DNA of 43,243 bases from RGIG7332 sp045589235. GTDB lineage: Bacteria > Bacillota > Clostridia > Oscillospirales > JAAYXM01. Where the stretch lies: positions 1-43,243 of the forward strand of contig JAZNOR010000093.1 in NCBI GenBank assembly GCA_045589235.1, read 5' to 3'. Of the stretch, positions 1 to 10,000 are shown piece by piece. Position numbers and translations under genes: made by a program. Within the stretch, counting starts at the first letter, position 1. Each line of letters opens with the position of its first letter. Below the pieces are notes generated by a model. That model was not told the origin of the DNA, did no database searches, and saw nothing but the letters and a program-made list of their open reading frames with translations.

Positions 1-2439
1 TGTCTTCTCTGAAACCTTATCAACACAGTAATCGAATACCGGCTGCTGGTCGAGCTGAGAAGCCTGAGTTGTCATCTCGATTGCCTTCTTCTCCGGAGTA
101 CCGTCGCGCTCTGCCTTAGCAGTTACCGGACAAGCCTTAACACAGAGAGTACATCCCATACAGTCCATCGGGCTGATTGCCATTGTGAACTTGTAATCGG
201 TCTTGATAACCGGCTTCTCAGTATACTTTGTAGTAGCCGGAGCGTTTGCAGCTTCCTCAGCGGTGAGTGCAAACGGACGAATTGTAGCATGCGGACAAAC
301 GAATGCACAGTTGTTACACTGGATACAGTTCTCCGGATGCCATACCGGAACATTTACTGCAACGCCGCGCTTCTCATAAGCTGCAGAACCCTGCGGGAAT
401 GTACCGTCAGCCATATCCTTGAATGCTGATACCGGGAGAGAATCACCCTGCATACGGGATACCGGATCAACGATGTTGTTAACGAAATTAACGAGATCTG
501 CTCTCTTACCTGTTGCCGGAGCCGGAGCTGCATCAGGAGCAACTGTCTTCCAAGCTTCAGGAACGGTAACCTCAACCATAGCATTAGCGCCGGCATCAAT
601 AGCCTTGTAGTTGAGCTCAACGATAGCTTCGCCCTTCTTGATGTATGACTTGTAAGCCATCTTCTTCATATAGTCAATTGCTTCGTCCTTCGGGAGGATG
701 TTAGCAAGAGCGAAGAATGCAGACTGGAGTACAGTGTTCTTAACCTTAGCGTTACCGATGTCCTTAGCAGCAATTGTGGTAGCGTTAATGATGTAGAACT
801 TAATATCGTTGTTTGCGATATATGACTTAACTGATGCCGGAAGCATCTTGTCAAGCTCTTCAACTGACCAGTTGCAGTCGAGCATAAATGTGCCGCCCGG
901 AACTACATCTTCAACAATCTTGTAACCCTTAAGGATATAAGAAGAGTTGTGGCAAGCAACGAAGTTCGCCTTGTTGATGTAGTACGGAGACTTGATCGGC
1001 TTGTCACCAAAACGTAAGTGAGAAATGGTGATACCGCCGGTCTTCTTTGAGTCATACTGGAAGTATGCCTGAATGAACTTGTCGGTATGGTCACCGATAA
1101 TCTTGATTGAGTTCTTGTTAGCACCAACAGTACCGTCGCCGCCGAGACCCCAGAACTTGCAGGAGATAGTACCAGCTGCAGCGGTATCCGGGCAAGCCTT
1201 CTCTTCAAGAGAAAGGCCTGTAACGTCGTCAACAATACCGATAGTGAAGTTGTTCTTCGGAGTAGCAGCTGCAAGGTTCTCGTAAACTGCGAAGATGCTT
1301 GCAGGCGGTGTATCCTTTGAACCAAGACCGTAACGGCCACCAACAACTGTTACATCGTTCTTGCCAAGAGAAGCAAGAGCTGTAACAACGTCGAGGTAAA
1401 GCGGCTCACCGAGTGAACCCGGTTCTTTTGTTCTATCTAAAACAGCGATCTTCTTAGCTGATGCCGGAATAGCCTCAAGAAGCTTTGCCGGAACGAACGG
1501 ACGGTAAAGGCGAACTTTTACAAGACCAACCTTCTCGCCGTTTGCATTCATATAGTCGATAACTTCTTCTGCAACGTCACAGATTGAGCCCATAGCAACG
1601 ATAACGCGATCAGCATCCGGCGCACCGTAGTAGTTAAAGAGCTTGTAGTTAGTGCCAATCTTAGCATTAACCTTGTCCATATACTCCTCAACGATAGCCG
1701 GGAGGTTGTTGTAGTACTCGTTGCAAGCCTCTCTGTGCTGGAAGAAGATGTCGCCGTTTTCAGCTGAACCACGGAGAACCGGATGCTCCGGATTGATAGC
1801 GCGTGCACGGAATGCGCGAACAGCGTCCATATCTACCATTTCCTTGAGATCTTCGTAATCCCAAGCTTCAATCTTCTGAATTTCGTGTGAAGTTCTGAAA
1901 CCGTCGAAGAAGTTTAGGAACGGAACACGGCCCTTGATTGTTGCAAGGTGAGCAACAGCACCGAGGTCCATGATTTCCTGCTGGTTTGTTTCAGCCATCA
2001 TAGCGTAACCTGTCTGGCGGCATGCATAAACGTCAGAGTGGTCACCAAAAATGTTGAGCGCATGTGAAGCTACGCAACGAGCAGAAACGTGAATAACGCT
2101 CGGTAAAAGCTCACCTGCGATTTTGTACATATTCGGGATCATAAGGAGAAGACCCTGAGAAGCGGTGTAGGTAGTAGTAAGTGCACCTGCAGCGAGTGAG
2201 CCGTGAACTGCACCTGCAGCACCACCCTCGGACTGCATCTCAACCATCTTTACACGATCGCCAAAGATGTTGCGAGCAGGTTCTCCGAAAATGTTTTTGT
2301 CTGTTGCAGACCAAGTGTCTGTAACTTCAGCCATCGGACTTGACGGCGTGATCGGGTAAATCGCAGCAACTTCAGTAAACGCATAGGATACGTGAGCAGC
2401 AGCGGTATTACCGTCCATGGAAACTTTTCTTCTTGCCAT
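1..2439 (-). CDS. nifJ: Pyruvate:ferredoxin (flavodoxin) oxidoreductase, N-terminal 813 residues (gene runs off the window)
   Basis: Oxidatively decarboxylates pyruvate to acetyl-CoA and CO2 with reduction of ferredoxin; the central step of clostridial fermentation, cytoplasmic. The frame opens with MARRKVSMDGNTAAAHVSYA and YPITPSSPMAEV, the PFOR domain I signature. The gamma/EKR region follows (YYINKANFVACHNSSY), then two ferredoxin-type 4Fe-4S motifs near the window edge: CIQCNNCAFVCP and CMGCTLCVKACP. Full-length family members have about 1170-1180 residues, so the missing part is the TPP-binding C-terminal domain. The start at 2439 is supported by a GGAGG 10 nt upstream (2450-2454) and by the conserved N-terminus. 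Together with pduL at 17.3 kb it gives a route from pyruvate to acetyl-phosphate. The family assignment is secure; electron acceptor (ferredoxin versus flavodoxin) is not resolved by sequence. Confidence 0.97.
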   Translation of the reverse strand, partial: MARRKVSMDGNTAAAHVSYAFTEVAAIYPITPSSPMAEVTDTWSATDKNIFGEPARNIFGDRVKMVEMQSEGGAAGAVHGSLAAGALTTTYTASQGLLLMIPNMYKIAGELLPSVIHVSARCVASHALNIFGDHSDVYACRQTGYAMMAETNQQEIMDLGAVAHLATIKGRVPFLNFFDGFRTSHEIQKIEAWDYEDLKEMVDMDAVRAFRARAINPEHPVLRGSAENGDIFFQHREACNEYYNNLPAIVEEYMDKVNAKIGTNYKLFNYYGAPDADRVIVAMGSICDVAEEVIDYMNANGEKVGLVKVRLYRPFVPAKLLEAIPASAKKIAVLDRTKEPGSLGEPLYLDVVTALASLGKNDVTVVGGRYGLGSKDTPPASIFAVYENLAAATPKNNFTIGIVDDVTGLSLEEKACPDTAAAGTISCKFWGLGGDGTVGANKNSIKIIGDHTDKFIQAYFQYDSKKTGGITISHLRFGDKPIKSPYYINKANFVACHNSSYILKGYKIVEDVVPGGTFMLDCNWSVEELDKMLPASVKSYIANNDIKFYIINATTIAAKDIGNAKVKNTVLQSAFFALANILPKDEAIDYMKKMAYKSYIKKGEAIVELNYKAIDAGANAMVEVTVPEAWKTVAPDAAPAPATGKRADLVNFVNNIVDPVSRMQGDSLPVSAFKDMADGTFPQGSAAYEKRGVAVNVPVWHPENCIQCNNCAFVCPHATIRPFALTAEEAANAPATTKYTEKPVIKTDYKFTMAISPMDCMGCTLCVKACPVTAKAERDGTPEKKAIEMTTQASQLDQQPVFDYCVDKVSEKT

Positions 2440-2505
2440 GTTTTGTTTTCCTCCTTTATTTTTGAAAAACATTAAATTTAATTTAATGATAATCTCACAA
2501 GTCTA

Positions 2506-2534
2506 ATTCTATCACTTTTTCCCGCTTATGTAAA
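2506..2534 (-). promoter_or_regulatory. Sigma-A-type promoter of nifJ
   Basis: On the minus strand TTTACA (2529-2534), a 17-nt spacer and TAGAAT (2506-2511), about 60 nt upstream of the nifJ start. The leader downstream is very AT-rich and contains the palindrome ATTAAATTTAAT, whose role is unknown. Confidence 0.6.
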
Positions 2535-2619
2535 CCTCTTTTCGCTAAAAATTATATACAATTTTGGTTATTTTTATATCGTTTCATTTTACTTTTCGTT
2601 CAATTTATCATTTTCTGTG

Positions 2620-2648
2620 TTGAACGAGATATTGCTTTATAGTATAAT
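2620..2648 (+). promoter_or_regulatory. Sigma-A-type promoter of comM
   Basis: TTGAAC (2620-2625), 17-nt spacer, TATAAT (2643-2648), placed 30 nt upstream of the comM start codon. Confidence 0.75.
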
Positions 2649-2678
2649 AGATATATAATTTGCAAAGAGGTGTGTATT

Positions 2679-4193
2679 ATGCTCTCTAAGGTTGTATCAC
2701 TCGGTTTATCCGGAATTGACGGCTATCCCGTCCACATAGAATGTGACTTATCCCAGGGGCTTCCGAATTTCGATATAGTCGGTCTGCCTGATGCAGTTGT
2801 TAAGGAATCACGAGGCAGAGTTCGTGCTGCAATCAAGAACTGCGGCTTTAACTTCCCGCTTCGTAGAATAACCGTAAATTTAGCCCCTGCCGATTTAAAA
2901 AAGGAGGGCGCGATTTACGACCTTCCGATATTACTCGGCATACTCGCTGCAACCGAGCAGATTAAGCCCCTGCCCACAGATTGCGCATTTTTCGGCGAGC
3001 TTTCGCTTGATGGCAATATCCGCCGCGTTAACGGCATGCTCCCGATGGCGCTCGCCGCTGAAAAAGCAGGAATCAAAACCCTCTTTGTGCCGCGTGATAA
3101 TGCAAATGAAGCAACTCTTGCCAAAGGCCTTACGATATATGCAATAAGCAGTGTTTCAGAGCTGATTTCGCATCTCAGTGGAGAAACGCTTCTATCTCCT
3201 GTTGCTCCGTGGTCATGCCCTGAAAGTGTTCTTGATATTATGGATTTTTCTGATGTCAAGGGACAGGAGAATGTAAAGCGTGCCCTTGAAATTGCGGCAA
3301 CAGGCGGCCATAACATACTGATGATAGGCCCTCCCGGTTCGGGTAAAAGTATGCTCGCACGAAGACTTCCGGGAATTTTACCCGATATGACCTATGACGA
3401 GTCAATTGCAACTACAAAAATACACTCTGTCTGTGGTCTCACCTCGCAGGAAAACCCATTTGTCGCAGCACGACCGTTTCGTTCGCCTCATCACACAGTC
3501 TCAACCGTTGCGCTCTCCGGTGGCGGCATACCAATACGCCCCGGTGAAATTTCCGTTGCGCACAACGGAGTTTTGTTCTTAGATGAGCTTCCTGAATTTT
3601 CACGCGCGGCACTTGAGGCTTTGCGCCAGCCGCTTGAGGACGGTGAAATCACGGTTTCGCGCGCACAAGGAAGTCATACCTTCCCTGCAGAAATTATGTT
3701 TGTCGGCGCGATGAACCCGTGTAAGTGCGGATGGCACGGGCATCCGTCAGGTAAATGCACCTGCTCATTAAATGATATAGAGCGCTATGTTGGGCGCATA
3801 TCTGGCCCAATGTTAGACCGCATTGATATGCACATTGAAGTTCCATCTGTCGAATATGATGAACTTACATCCAAAGGATGCGGCGAAAGCTCTGCGGATA
3901 TACGTACTCGTGTAAATGCCGCGCGCAAAATTCAGTTAAAGCGCTTTGCCGGTACACGTGTCACCTGCAACGCAAATATGTCAGCACCGATGCTGCAGGA
4001 ATTTTGCGAGCTAGACAAAGCCGGAAACACTCTTCTCAAAAATGCCTTTGTGCGTTTAGGGCTTACCGCGCGTTCACACTCCAAAATATTAAAAGTTGCC
4101 CGTACCATCGCTGATATGGACAACTCTGAAAGTATTGAAGTTAATCACATTGCAGAAGCTCTGCAGTACCGCGTGCTTGACCGTGGAAATTAA
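2679..4193 (+). CDS. comM: YifB/ComM family magnesium-chelatase-like AAA+ ATPase
   Basis: AAA+ ATPase of the YifB/ComM family; ComM of naturally transforming bacteria is a hexameric helicase promoting branch migration during integration of transforming DNA, but many non-competent bacteria also carry it. Visible: N-terminal ChlI-like domain (LSKVVSLGLSGIDGYPVHIE), Walker A GPPGSGKS around residue 218, Walker B VLFLDELPEF, a Cys cluster CKCGWHGHPSGKCTC and the C-terminal Mg-chelatase lid (LGLTARSHSKILKVARTIAD). Length 504 aa is typical. The ATG at 2679 is preferred to a GTG at 2670 because MLSKV matches the family N-terminus and it sits behind AAGAGGTG. dprA and rnhB, common neighbours, are absent. 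The stop codon overlaps that of the convergent transporter gene. Confidence 0.95.
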   Translation: MLSKVVSLGLSGIDGYPVHIECDLSQGLPNFDIVGLPDAVVKESRGRVRAAIKNCGFNFPLRRITVNLAPADLKKEGAIYDLPILLGILAATEQIKPLPTDCAFFGELSLDGNIRRVNGMLPMALAAEKAGIKTLFVPRDNANEATLAKGLTIYAISSVSELISHLSGETLLSPVAPWSCPESVLDIMDFSDVKGQENVKRALEIAATGGHNILMIGPPGSGKSMLARRLPGILPDMTYDESIATTKIHSVCGLTSQENPFVAARPFRSPHHTVSTVALSGGGIPIRPGEISVAHNGVLFLDELPEFSRAALEALRQPLEDGEITVSRAQGSHTFPAEIMFVGAMNPCKCGWHGHPSGKCTCSLNDIERYVGRISGPMLDRIDMHIEVPSVEYDELTSKGCGESSADIRTRVNAARKIQLKRFAGTRVTCNANMSAPMLQEFCELDKAGNTLLKNAFVRLGLTARSHSKILKVARTIADMDNSESIEVNHIAEALQYRVLDRGN

Positions 4194-5074
4194 GATAAGT
4201 TGAGACAAAGTATTGCAATAATACATATAATTGACGACAAAAGAGCACTCCTTGAAATTTTTTCTTTTAAGAAAATGCGGCTTGCAAGCATTATTCCAAG
4301 CATTCCTATAACGCCGTAACTTGGCATAAAAATCGCAGTAGGGAATGCATTTATGTACGACACAAAAATCGTATTCGTTATGTCCAGTGAAATCGCCGCA
4401 AGGGTGCAATTTAACATAAGTTTTTTATCTTTTACAAATAATTTAAGTTCTCCCGGCGCCACTCTCGCTGATAAAAATACGCCTATAATCGAAGCAAAGA
4501 GTGCATAATAAAAAATATATTGTTTGCCGTAATCCGGGTATGCACCCATTCCGATTTTGGTGAATATTACCGCAGAACCGGTTATGATCATTGAGACAAC
4601 TGCATAAATTAAAAACTTAACAGATACTTTTTGTGTTTTATCTCCGACAGAAACTGAACTTCTGTTGTAAATCAAAAGTCCGATAATGAAAAGTGCAAGA
4701 CCCACTATTTCAAATATTCCAAGCTTTTCATTCCAGAAAAGCATACCGAATGCTACCGGCACAAGCGTATTAAACTGATTGATTGTATTTGCAATTGATG
4801 CAGAACCCAAACGCAATGTTTTAAGCAAAAGCACATTGCCTGCGGAATAAAGTATGGCAAAGCAAAGCGGATATAGATAAAACTTTATATCTGCAATAAA
4901 AATATTATACGGTGGTATAAAGAGCATCACAACCGCTTGCACCGCTGTGTAAAGCGATACAAACGCAACAGATTGAGGGATTGTTATAATTCTTCCCGTT
5001 TGTGCAAGCTTTACACACACAACATTCACGCCGCGAAGTACAAACAAAAGCAAAAGCATTAGTATAAGTATCAT
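4190..5074 (-). CDS. EamA/DMT-superfamily transporter
   Basis: Integral membrane protein of 294 aa with about ten hydrophobic segments arranged as two five-helix halves, the EamA (drug/metabolite transporter) layout. The second half restarts around residue 150 (FLIYAVVSMIITGSAVIFTK). Segments such as ASIANTINQFNTLVPVAFG followed by WNEKLGIFEIVGLALFIIGLL are typical of the family. The substrate cannot be predicted. The start at 5074 has a GGAG Shine-Dalgarno that overlaps the stop region of the upstream CDF gene (10-nt gap), so the two are co-transcribed and possibly translationally coupled. Its own stop shares three bases with the convergent comM stop (4190-4193), and there is no hairpin between the two genes. 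Confidence 0.85.
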   Translation of the reverse strand: MILILMLLLLFVLRGVNVVCVKLAQTGRIITIPQSVAFVSLYTAVQAVVMLFIPPYNIFIADIKFYLYPLCFAILYSAGNVLLLKTLRLGSASIANTINQFNTLVPVAFGMLFWNEKLGIFEIVGLALFIIGLLIYNRSSVSVGDKTQKVSVKFLIYAVVSMIITGSAVIFTKIGMGAYPDYGKQYIFYYALFASIIGVFLSARVAPGELKLFVKDKKLMLNCTLAAISLDITNTIFVSYINAFPTAIFMPSYGVIGMLGIMLASRIFLKEKISRSALLSSIICIIAILCLNLS

Positions 5075-5084
5075 TTTTATCTCC

Positions 5085-6236
5085 TTAATAGGTTCTGTCT
5101 ATAGTCATTTTAATTCTGTATTTTTTATCTTTATCAGCTATTTTTTGACAAATTATTTCATTTATTTGGGTGTTACTGCGTGCATCTTCAATTGGCACTG
5201 TGAGGTCAAAAATTAAATTTATAACGTCCAAGCCTTCGATAACGCGAAAATCATGTATGCCGAAACTGCTATCAACTTCACTGGCAATATTGCCAACCAT
5301 AGCGCGCAATTCCTCGGTGATCGGGCAATTCAGATCAAGAGGATCCATATGAATAAGCACATCAACCCCAAGTTTTTTTGCAGTTTCTTCTTCAATGCAG
5401 TCAATTAGTGCATGGCTCGCCATAATATCGACGTCTGCCGGTACCTCCGCATGGAGAGAGGCAAAAATTCTACCAGGACCGTAATCGTGTACTATTATAT
5501 CGTGTATACCGATTATTCCGTCATAGCTGAGTACCTCGTTCTTTATTGCGGACACAAGCTCTGCATCGGGCGCTCTTCCAAGAAGTGGTGAAAGAGTATC
5601 GCACGCAATTTTATATCCTGCATACATAACCATAAACGCAACGATTACGCCCATATATCCATCAAGTGGAAAATTGATGAATCGCGCAGCAATTACAGCA
5701 ACAAGGGTAACTGATGTTGCCAAAACGTCAGACAGGCTATCTGCCGCACTCGCTTCAATTGTTTTTGATTCAATCAATTTGCCTAGTTTTTTGTGAAAAA
5801 CACTTAGCCAGACTTTAACTATAATTGATAAAACAAGACCTGCAACAACAATCCAACTAAATGCAATAGATTGCGGGTTAATTATTTTGTCAATTGCGCC
5901 TTTTAAAAACTCAAAGCCAACGAGCATAATAATAACTGCTATAATAAAACCACTTAAATATTCAAATCTACCATGCCCAAATGGGTGCTCTTTATCTGCA
6001 GGCTTAGATGCAAGCTTAAAGCCGAAAAGACTGACGAGTGAACTGCCTGCATCAGATAAATTATTAAATGCGTCTGCAGACACCGCAATACTTCCCGAAA
6101 CGAGTCCCAAAATAAATTTCAAAACAAAAAGCAAAATATTACATACGATTCCTGTGATGCTTGACAACATTCCGAACCTCAGGCGCAAATCGTTATTTGC
6201 ATTTTTAGTAAATAGTTTAATCAACAACTCTGTCAA
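5085..6236 (-). CDS. Cation diffusion facilitator (CDF) metal exporter
   Basis: Exports divalent metal (Mn, Fe or Zn) across the cytoplasmic membrane by proton exchange. TM2 carries ADAFNNLSD, followed by the family signature HPFGHGRFEYL; the TM5 site reads AADSLSD, so the transport site has Asp/Asn rather than His, which points more to Mn/Fe than to Zn (inference). A C-terminal cytoplasmic metallochaperone-like domain begins near residue 215 (GYKIACDTLSPLLG) and contains conserved His residues (GIHDIIVHDYG, SLHAE, LIHMDP). The frame starts at a TTG (6234-6236) behind AAGGGG with 9-nt spacing; an internal ATG 21 codons later would remove the N-terminus conserved in this subfamily. First gene of a two-gene operon with the DMT transporter. 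Confidence 0.93.
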   Translation of the reverse strand: MTELLIKLFTKNANNDLRLRFGMLSSITGIVCNILLFVLKFILGLVSGSIAVSADAFNNLSDAGSSLVSLFGFKLASKPADKEHPFGHGRFEYLSGFIIAVIIMLVGFEFLKGAIDKIINPQSIAFSWIVVAGLVLSIIVKVWLSVFHKKLGKLIESKTIEASAADSLSDVLATSVTLVAVIAARFINFPLDGYMGVIVAFMVMYAGYKIACDTLSPLLGRAPDAELVSAIKNEVLSYDGIIGIHDIIVHDYGPGRIFASLHAEVPADVDIMASHALIDCIEEETAKKLGVDVLIHMDPLDLNCPITEELRAMVGNIASEVDSSFGIHDFRVIEGLDVINLIFDLTVPIEDARSNTQINEIICQKIADKDKKYRIKMTIDRTY

Positions 6237-6270
6237 GATTATGTACCCCTTACTTAGATTTTGCTTTATA

Positions 6271-6299
6271 ATATTACCACAATTACATTCTTAATGCAA
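6271..6299 (-). promoter_or_regulatory. Candidate promoter of the CDF-EamA operon
   Basis: Minus strand TTGCAT (6294-6299), 17-nt spacer, TAATAT (6271-6276), 35 nt upstream of the TTG start. I could not find an equally good promoter for the divergent queH in this 76-bp gap. Confidence 0.45.
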
Positions 6300-6312
6300 G
6301 GCGGTGTTTTTT

Positions 6313-6906
6313 ATGCCGGAAAATTATCAAAAAAAGCTCGATAAAATATTAGACAACTTACAATGCACACCTAAGCTTATGCTACACGCATGTTGCGCTC
6401 CTTGCGCAAGCTATGTTCTTGAGTATTTATCAGAATATTTTGATATAACAGTTTTGTTCTATAATCCAAATATAGAATATGATGAATGCAAAAAGAGATA
6501 TGATGAGCTTTTTCGTCTGATAAATGAAATGCCGTTTAAAAATAATGTTTCTCTTTTGCCTTTCGAACACAATTATGAGGATTTTTCAAAAATTGCAATC
6601 GGGTATGAGAATGAGCCCGAAGGTGGCGCGCGATGTGCGCGATGTTTTGCGCTTCGTCTTGATAAAACCGCACAGCTCGCTAAAGAAAATAACTTCGATT
6701 ACTTTACATCTACGTTATCAATAAGTCCGTTAAAAAATGCGGAGTTGCTAAATACTATCGGTGAAGCGTGCGGCAATAAATATGGCATTGCGCATCTTCC
6801 CTGCGATTTCAAAAAGCGTGGTGGCTATAAACGCTCAACCGAACTGTCGCGCGAATATGATTTATACCGTCAGAACTTCTGCGGTTGCGTTTATTCTAAA
6901 AGATAA
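6313..6906 (+). CDS. queH: Epoxyqueuosine reductase QueH
   Basis: Catalyses the last step of queuosine synthesis, reduction of epoxyqueuosine to queuosine in tRNA; QueH (formerly DUF208) is the non-cobalamin replacement of QueG. Visible: MLHACCAPCASYVLEYLSEY near the N-terminus with adjacent Cys residues, ARCARCFALRL in the middle, the family stretch FDYFTSTLSISPLKNAELLN, and the C-terminal NFCGCVYS. These Cys bind a 4Fe-4S cluster and a second metal in characterised QueH. 197 aa is normal. I place the start at ATG 6313 behind AAGGCGG (8-nt spacing) rather than at the GTG 6304. No other queuosine genes are in the window, which fits salvage of queuine or precursors or a gene placed elsewhere. 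Confidence 0.95.
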   Translation: MPENYQKKLDKILDNLQCTPKLMLHACCAPCASYVLEYLSEYFDITVLFYNPNIEYDECKKRYDELFRLINEMPFKNNVSLLPFEHNYEDFSKIAIGYENEPEGGARCARCFALRLDKTAQLAKENNFDYFTSTLSISPLKNAELLNTIGEACGNKYGIAHLPCDFKKRGGYKRSTELSREYDLYRQNFCGCVYSKR

Positions 6907-6909
6907 TTT

Positions 6910-6940
6910 AAAATCCGACTGTTTTTAGCAGTCGGATTTT
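6910..6940 (+). terminator. Intrinsic terminator of queH
   Basis: 12-bp perfect stem (6910-6921 with 6929-6940) around a 7-nt loop, starting four bases after the queH stop and ending in TTTT. Confidence 0.85.
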
Positions 6941-6948
6941 ATATATAA

Positions 6949-6978
6949 AAAGAACCCGGTCATAAGACCGGGTTCTTT
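6949..6978 (-). terminator. Intrinsic terminator of the SLH protein gene
   Basis: Stem AGAACCCGGTC/GACCGGGTTCT (6951-6961 and 6966-6976) with loop ATAA; read on the minus strand it is followed by TTTTTA. It lies about 25 nt beyond the SLH stop codon, back-to-back with the queH terminator. Confidence 0.85.
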
Positions 6979-7001
6979 CGTTTCTATATAATCTTTACAG
7001 A

Positions 7002-10000
7002 TTAATAGTTGTTGTGAAGTGAGATAACCTTAGCGATAGCGCCGTTATCGATATGAACGATAGCGTTGAAGCCCTTAGCCGGGATTGTCTCATTCTTTGT
7101 GATGGTCTCAATCTCGCCATCCTCAACAAACTCGTCACCGTCGATAGCGATCTGTACGAAGTTGTTGGTGTTCTCAACGATGTTGAACGGGATTGCAGCC
7201 GGGCTAGCATTCTCGGTATCGTTAGCAACAGTTGAGTACGGATAGAGAGTGATTGAACGTGAACCAACGTTAGCAATTGTTGCATAGAAGAAGCCGTTGG
7301 TTGTCTGAGCTGTAATCGGAGTAGCAAGAGCGTTGAGGTCTGCTAAAATCTCGATTGCAGTGATCTTGTCGCCAGAGATGCGAGCGTTAGCGATTGTACC
7401 ACGCTTGAACTCACCCTTGGTTGCACCGTCGTTATCCTTCGGAATGCCACCAACCTTAGCGGTATCGTTGAGGTCGATGTCGATCTGCTCAGCAGTCTTA
7501 GCTGTGATGAGACCGTCCTCACCGATTAAGGTAAATGTTGCGAAGTAGTTGCTTGTATCGTAGTTGTAGTCGTACTCAGCATCGAGGACATAAGCGAATC
7601 CGCCAGTCTTCGGAGTGATGGTCGGCTTTGAATCGCCAACAGAGTATGCAGCAACAACAACATTCTTTGTTACGCCTGAGTTGAGAACGTAACCGTAGTT
7701 AGCAACAGACTTCTTATTCTTAGCATCTGCATCATAGAGGTTAAGAGCACTGTGTGTCTGGTTGTTGTCGATGTCAGAAATCTTGTAAACTGCAGCCTTA
7801 ACAGCCTCGTAGTCGAGCTGATCAGTAGGATCGCCGTTGTTTGCTAAACCACCGTAGAGGAGGTAAACAACTGCATCGTCAGCAGTAGCATACTTTGTTG
7901 AATCATCATAGAAGTTGTAGTTTGTGATTGCCGGTGTACCGATTGCCTTGTTAACAATGTTACCATTGTCGCTTGAGTAGAGGTTAACAGTACCGTCAGC
8001 ATTTACTCTGTAACGGAATACCATACCTACAGCTGCATCGTTCTTGTAAACAACCGGAACGTTGTAGCCTGCACCCTTGCTCTCGATAACCTTGTTGTCA
8101 ACACGGTTGATTGTGTAAACACCAGTGGTCTCATCTGCGAATGCAAGACGAACCTTAGCAACAGCTTCATCATAGTCGAAGCTTGAGTCAATAACTACAG
8201 CGTACTCGTCGATATTAGCTGCGATACCCTCGCCATCGATGTCGAGAACGTAGTCGCCGTATACAGTAAATACTGTACCGTCGTTGTTATTGTTGTTTGC
8301 GATGAAGTACTGAGAAATGTTCTCAATGCCTGAACCGAGGTTGAAGATAGTTGAGTCAACAACGTACTCCTTGTCGTTAACAGAGATTGTATCCTTGTCA
8401 ACGATAGTAGCCATACCGGTTACCTGCTCAACAGTGTCGAGGTATAATGTTGTGCCTTCGTACCAAGCAAGAACCATGTCGCCCTTCTTGATGCCTTCCG
8501 GCATAACAACATCTTCAAGTGAGATTGCAGCGCCGCCGAGTGAGATTGTGCCAGCAGCTTCGCTGATAGCGCCAACTCTCTTGAGATCCGGCTCAGCAGT
8601 TCTGATGATGTATGATACAGAAGCACCACCGTCAACAGAAATTACACGATAGTTAGCGCATGAAGTCTTACCGAGATCCTTCATGAACTCATGCTGTGAA
8701 GCAGCCTGACCGTTGCCAGCGAGTGCCGGACGAGTGAGGCGGCCGTCAGCGTATGCACCGTAAGCAGCAGTCTTGCTGGTTGACGGGTCATTAGCATTTG
8801 CAAAGTAGAAGTAGTCAGCGAAGAGGTCAGCAGCGTAGTCTTCGTTAGCAGCTACAGCAGCGATCTCGCTCTGACGAGACTTAACCTTGATTTCCTTACC
8901 ATCAGCAAGGATTGAGATATACGGAGCAATGTTCTTTGTAGACTTGCTATCCTCGTTCGGGTAGATTGTGATGTCAGAAGCCGGTACATCGTATACAACA
9001 GTATCGCTGTCAACGATGAGGTCACCAACAACTAACTTCTTACCGTTAGTGGTCTTGATGTAAACGTTAACCTTGCAACCAAGGAGAGCGTCATCAGCAT
9101 CAGTACCAACTTCAACAAGCTCTTTTACTAAAACGCCGTTTGCGTCAACATACTCAACGAGGATTGTGCACTCGTTTTCGCTTGCAACCGGAACAGTCTT
9201 AGTGTTGCCGTTTGCAGCGTAAACTGCATTGTTCCATGTGCCAGTGATGTCAGCGTCAACTGCGCTTGTGCTCGGCTTGTATGCAGAACCAGTCTGGATT
9301 AACTGACCGTTCTCATCATAGCTGATTGAGAGGTTGTCAGTAGCAACAACGATACCCTCATATGCGTTGAGGTCAAATACCTTCTCAGCAAGAGTGATGT
9401 TCTTCTTGTTGTTGATGTCGAGCTGTGAACCCATACCTGTTACCGGGCTGTAAACGTAAATCGGGGAGAAGAGTGTGTTGCCCATGAGGTAAGCAATTAC
9501 TTCACGAGTAGCAGCAGCTGCCGGGTTACCCTTCCACTCGCCGAATACGCCGAGGTCGATAGCGTCTGAAACTACGTTGCCCATCCAGTTAGCGCCTGCA
9601 TAGTTTTCCTTAGCAGCGTCAGCACCGAGTGCAACGAGGAGCATCTTAGCTGCTTCAGCAACAGTTACGTTACCATCCGGGTTGAACTTGTTGTTGCCAA
9701 CACCGCCAACGATACCTGTTGTTGCGCAGTAGTTGATGAAGCCCTTTGCCCAGTAGCTAGCACCCTTAGCTTCAACGTCGGTGAACTTGCTAGCAGCGCC
9801 AGCGAAGATAGCACCTTCAGTAGCATCCGGGCCGTACTTGAGAGCATAGACAAGCTTTGTCATCTCAGCGCGGGTAATGTTTTTTGCCGGTCCGAATGAG
9901 CCATCCGGATAACCGCCAACGATTCCGAGTTCAACGAGCATGTTTACTGAGTCAGCGTAATCAACGTTGATTTCAGCAGCATCGGTGAACTGTGCTGCAC

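Noticed and set aside
903..1346. Open frames of 60-150 codons antisense to or out of frame with nifJ and the SLH gene
   Set aside because: Low-complexity Ser/Leu/Arg-rich translations, no ribosome binding sites, fully inside strongly coding frames with family motifs.
2915..3316. 133-codon frame antisense to comM
   Set aside because: Lies inside the conserved AAA+ region; composition and lack of start signals mark it as a shadow.
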